A DNA stretch of 64,000 nt from Xestospongia muta (Eukaryota > Porifera > Demospongiae > Haplosclerida > Petrosiidae). The stretch lies in assembly GCA_963693285.1 (NCBI GenBank), contig OY848920.1:6399135-6463134 (forward strand). Reading direction: 5' to 3'. A program made the translations under genes and the position numbers. Under the pieces are notes generated by a model. That model had not been told where the DNA came from, searched no databases, and was given only the letters and a program-made list of their open reading frames with translations. Shown in pieces: positions 59,946-64,000 of this stretch (positions are counted from its first letter, which is position 1; the number at the start of each line of letters is the position of its first letter).

Positions 59946-62900
59946 TCATGTATATATTTGTAAACAAACCATTGTTTTGAGATAATTTTCATAAATTCTT
60001 TCTATATCATTCTGTTTAATAGCCTTTAAAGCAACCAGTAAACTCCTCCTTGTTGCTTCTCTTGCTTTCTGCATAATCCATAATTGATACATACTGGTAC
60101 AATCATGACATCCAGCTAGATCCACACTGTCTAGTTGTAGTTGCACACCTAACTGATTCCACTCTGCAGTTCTAGCGTATGTAGTTAATTCTAGAATTGA
60201 AGGTTGTTGATCCAAGAACTGATCAGGTAAAATTGATACATGTACACCTCCTTCAACTATACCTGATGTGAATTAGAAAAATATATTATTTAATAAAAGA
60301 ACTTTTTTTGTTAAACACTAAAACAAATATAATAATGTTATTGGTACTAACATAGATGACCAGACAGTCAAAAGACACAGTCATTGTTGGTGGATGTGCT
60401 ATCACATTACAAACTTTACATATAAACTTAATTAATATCTATATATTTTACAATGTCAACAATGAACCAGCCTGTTGAAATGCTACTTCAAAGTCTCTAA
60501 TTATGTTTGTTGGCTGCACTTATATTTCTTGTCCTTGAGGTTTCTTCTTTAGTTAATTAAAGAATCATTAGTTTGTTTCGGTTGTCTTGTTTAGGAAAAT
60601 ACTAATACATTAGGACACATTTACCATACTTGAATATGTGCAGCCTTGATATGAATATAACATTAGTGATATACTAATAACATATGAATTTCAGGTGGTC
60701 TTAACTTTTAGAGCTGGTTAAATAACATACATGTAGATGTGTATATAGTACGGGTAGTCACATCATTTCTGAGAATAACTAAGCAGTGTTAGTCATTTAA
60801 TGTTTTACTTGAAAGTAATCAATGATTCAATAAAAACAAAGTAACAAGCTTTTCAACTATAGCTTATGTCAGACTTGACATCACTACCATTTCATGTCTG
60901 ACGTGGGATGGTATTGATATCAAACAATTACATTATACTACAGAACTCTACATTTATATGACACAAGTTACATTGTCTTTTATTAATTTAACATAGATTA
61001 AAACGCTAGGAAAATGTCACTAATTAGTATTAACATACCAACTGGATTGGGATCATGACTAGCAGGACAAGTAGTTGAAGGTAGTGTAGCTACAAAATGT
61101 AAGTGTAAAAAGGATATAATAATTATAATATACTCAATAAGATAGGGAAAAATAATTTTAAAAAATGATTGGCTAGTGAGGTCTATTGACATTGTCATTT
61201 GTTACAATATCAAAAATCTGTAACACAAAGTAGTAACTGATAATGAAACAAAGACAAATATTTCTAAACCAGCTGCAGAGAGGCCCTTATTTTATTTCTC
61301 AATGCAATATAATGTCAAAATGATTGATTTTATAAATGTGTGTTTTGGCATTTGGTAATCATGGGTTAAATAATATTATTGATAACATTATTGAGAATGC
61401 CCATATTAAGGTTACAGTTAGGATACAGCACACAAGTATTGAACAAACACTCACTTTGTGATTTACTGGTCAGTGATCTAGTAATTGTAATTTTAGGCAT
61501 ATTTTCAGGTGATCTTTGACAATCAGCAACTTCAATACCTTCAATTGTTATAGGATGCTTGAGATCATTTATAAAGTCACTCATTCTAGGATTAGCAGAT
61601 ACTTGTATAGGTATACTTGGCAGATCAAGACTCCATGACTGACTAAAGTTATCAGCATCTTTTCTGTTAATCTATATCAGAGTAATTGAAATACAAAAAT
61701 ACATAGCTTTCATGAAGTTATCATGTTTTTTTACATCCACACACACACACACACACACACTCATATATAACATTACTTACTACTGGTGGGTTAAGTAGTG
61801 GTGTTATTTCCCATCCATTAACTGCTTCATCAGGGAATCCTAATAACTTTAATGTCTTTTCTGTTTCAATATTTCTTCTGGTTTGTTCCTCCTGTTCATT
61901 TGATGGAAGTGTCTTAGTAGAAAATCGAAATGGAAAGTTGAATTCTTCACAACCAAACTTTGATATTAGTTTTAGAATTACCTAAATAAGAAAAAATATA
62001 TGATTATATAATCATTTAACCTTTATTACCTTTGAATATGTACTATCTTGAACAACTGTGAATCACATCATCCATACTTTCATATTTATAACTTTGTAGA
62101 AGATATAAGCTTGATAGTTGCAGTTAGGAAGTTTAGCATCTGTAGAAAATATATTTCGGTCTTAAATTTAAAGTTAGGATTTACAATAGACAGCAAACAA
62201 TTGCTGATTGACCAGTTCATTTTACTCTATATGCATGTATAAGTTATCAAAATATACTTACTAGCTGCATAATGATATCTAATGACACTACCAACTGCAC
62301 CTCCCACAGCTACTCCTCCAAGACCAAATGTGGCACCACAAACTATAGCACAAATTACTATAGCTAGATATGAAAATTCTTTGAGATGTATAGTGCCATA
62401 TTGTGAACAAGGAGGAAATGAACCTCCTGGTAGGTATTCAAACTTGAAAGGTGGACCAGACTTAGCAACAACAAAACTGAGATATTCTGCCTGTTTCTCA
62501 TCAGTAATGTTAGCACAATGTTCTAGTTGAACGGTAAGTGGTTTAATGAGCTGAGATGAACTAGATACTGATATATAACACACCCCGCTGACAAGTGTGC
62601 TATATTCAGGAAATTCAAATTTGCCACCCCACAATCCATTTGCAGTAATTTCATATGAAGCTTCTATTGGTGTGATAACGTCTGTGGGTATTATAATATT
62701 TAATCCACATTTTTCAACTGATAACTGTTGATCATTAGCAGCACTAAACTTGGAATAGTTTTTTCCAATTATTATCATTCCTTTAAATAGATCTGTGTAA
62801 GAAAAATTATACTATATAGTGATAGTGATAGTTTAATGACAACAATGTAATTATATTAGTTACAATAATACTGTCTATACCTTCTTTTAATTCAGTTGGT

Positions 62901-63828
62901 TGTTCCTTTGCTAGTTGCAACTTTTCTGGCTCTAGATGTACAGTTCCACTATGCCGTGTGACTCTGTCCACTGTTAATAATATACAAAATTAAGAGGATA
63001 AAGATAACTAATGTATACATAAATAGTAACTATCACTTAATAAACAAGGTTTGAAGACAATCAGTTTTGCCTATTTACACAACTGCTGTATTATATAATA
63101 TTAATTATCAATAGATCAGAGTCCAAGACCAAAGAAACCATTAAAAAAATAAAGTTTCAAAGGTAGTCACTATGTGAAGCAAACAATGGATAGGTGTGCT
63201 TATTGAGATAATAGTGTTTAAATCTAGTAAGTATTTCGAATATATCTAAAGGTGAAGGTGACCACTAAATAACTTTGTCAAGCGTATAAACTGTTATAGC
63301 AAATTGACTCTAAACAAGCTAAATAAAAAATGTCTGTGCGCCTGTCAAAAAAGCATTTTCTATGTTAAAAGTTGGTGATCCAATATATATAAAAAATTGT
63401 ATTATTCTGCAAAAAAATTGTTAGCATTAAGTTTTAGTGTGATATCGATTCATGCACATATTTATTTACTTCAGTATATAAATAAACTCTGTGACATTTT
63501 AATGCCTAACACATACAGCGTGCCCAATGATGATGGATGTAAAAGGTCATGTTCAACGTTTCTCACTGGCTTGCTTCTCCGCCTATATTTCTAGGATTCT
63601 ATAGTTAAAGTTTTTAACAAATATTGTTGCTATATTATTATATTATAATCTTTGTTTAGTCAGTGTTTAATTGTAAACTCAGAATCTTCTAAAACAATTT
63701 TAGGATGACTGTTTTCAATTACAATATTGTGTTATTTCTAATCTTTTTGATACAATGTCGATACTTTCTTTATAATACCAGTTAAAGCAATACTTACATG
63801 TATCTGCAAAGCTATTATAATCACATTC
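59946..63828 (-). CDS. ZU5-Death domain adaptor protein
   Basis: Exons in order: 63798-63828 (tentative), 62881-62970, 62262-62792, 62030-62139, 61781-61981, 61455-61671, 61039-61089, 59970-60262; all phases agree. The 531-bp exon encodes ZU5 (VEKCGLNIIIPTDVITPIEA, STLVSGVCYISVS, KPLTVQLEHCANIT) followed by a hydrophobic Gly-rich segment (AIVICAIVCGATFGLGGVAV) that could span a membrane. A UPA-like/linker region follows (NAKLPNCNYQAYIFYKVI, KFGCEEFNFPFRF, LKLLGFPDEAVNGWEITPLL). The Death domain is last (AEWNQLGVQLQLDSVDL, MYQLWIMQKAREATRRSLLV, IERIYENYLKTM). Such proteins act in apoptosis or innate immune signalling. It either reads on to TGA at 59946-59948 or splices at 59969 to the TPR exons. 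The 62030-62139 exon has an in-frame TGA. The N-terminal start was not found. Confidence 0.8.
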
Positions 63829-64000
63829 CTAGTGTGTAAGTTTAGTCTTTGCTGCTAGATCTCGAAACAATATACTAAGGAAACTCCTAAAATTACTTTA
63901 AAAACATACCACTGCATGCAGCTACTCTCCATCTACTAAAGTATATGTCAAAGCATGCATTATCTGTTCTTATCAATGTTTTTGCCAATTAAATTGCAGT
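63829..64000. other. Upstream of the first identified ZU5 gene exon
   Basis: Short AT-rich stretch to the window edge; no further exon recognised. Confidence 0.4.

Noticed and set aside
62282..62530. 82-codon plus frame, Pro/Thr-rich
   Set aside because: Antisense of the ZU5 exon.

Overview
The window looks like AT-rich nuclear DNA of an invertebrate animal, most likely a demosponge (an Amphimedon-type genome). This is inferred from the gene families, not from a database match. The families are ankyrin repeats encoded one per exon, ZU5-Death proteins, a FEM1-like ankyrin protein, family C GPCRs, NLR-type leucine-rich repeats and SAM proteins, with small exons and very short introns. No rRNA, tRNA or CRISPR array was seen.

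Layout. 1-9.9 kb: minus-strand ankyrin gene, partial, built from tandem ~1.1-kb modules of two ankyrin exons each. Its introns hold a Helitron-like element, a Penelope relic split by a DNA transposon with a 7-bp target duplication, and a copia relic. 9.9-15.4 kb: no convincing gene. 15.5-19.0 kb: Ty3/gypsy relic whose integrase C-terminus lies before the reverse transcriptase, interrupted by a second Helitron-like copy. 22.2-25.0 kb: decayed MULE/ZSWIM-type transposase-like gene with introns and a small hairpin MITE. 25.0-41.0 kb: a 16-kb tandem array of ~153-165-bp monomers that resemble exon plus 44-bp intron, containing an inverted block and a short leucine-rich-repeat gene end. 41-48.7 kb: non-coding DNA with MITE and simple repeats, plus an intronless family C GPCR pseudogene (45.1-47.2 kb).

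48.7-50.3 kb: plus-strand SAM-domain gene. 51.2-53.5 kb: minus-strand FEM1-like ankyrin gene in two overlapping frames, followed by a decayed C-terminal paralogue (54.5-55.3 kb). 55.4-57.1 kb: CpG-rich divergent intergenic region, a small minus-strand spliced frame, and a plus-strand Gln-rich gene of unknown function. 57.8-63.8 kb: minus-strand exons encoding ZU5, a linker, a Death domain and then an FKBP4/5-type TPR tail. All splice phases agree, so this may be one ZU5-Death-TPR gene. It carries one in-frame TGA, and its TPR intron holds the third Helitron-like copy.

The intact-looking genes point to innate-immune or apoptotic adaptor signalling (Death, ZU5, ankyrin) and ubiquitin-ligase substrate recognition (FEM1-like). 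They are separate transcription units; no operon logic applies. The two observations most worth testing are the exon-intron minisatellite and the ZU5-Death-TPR architecture.
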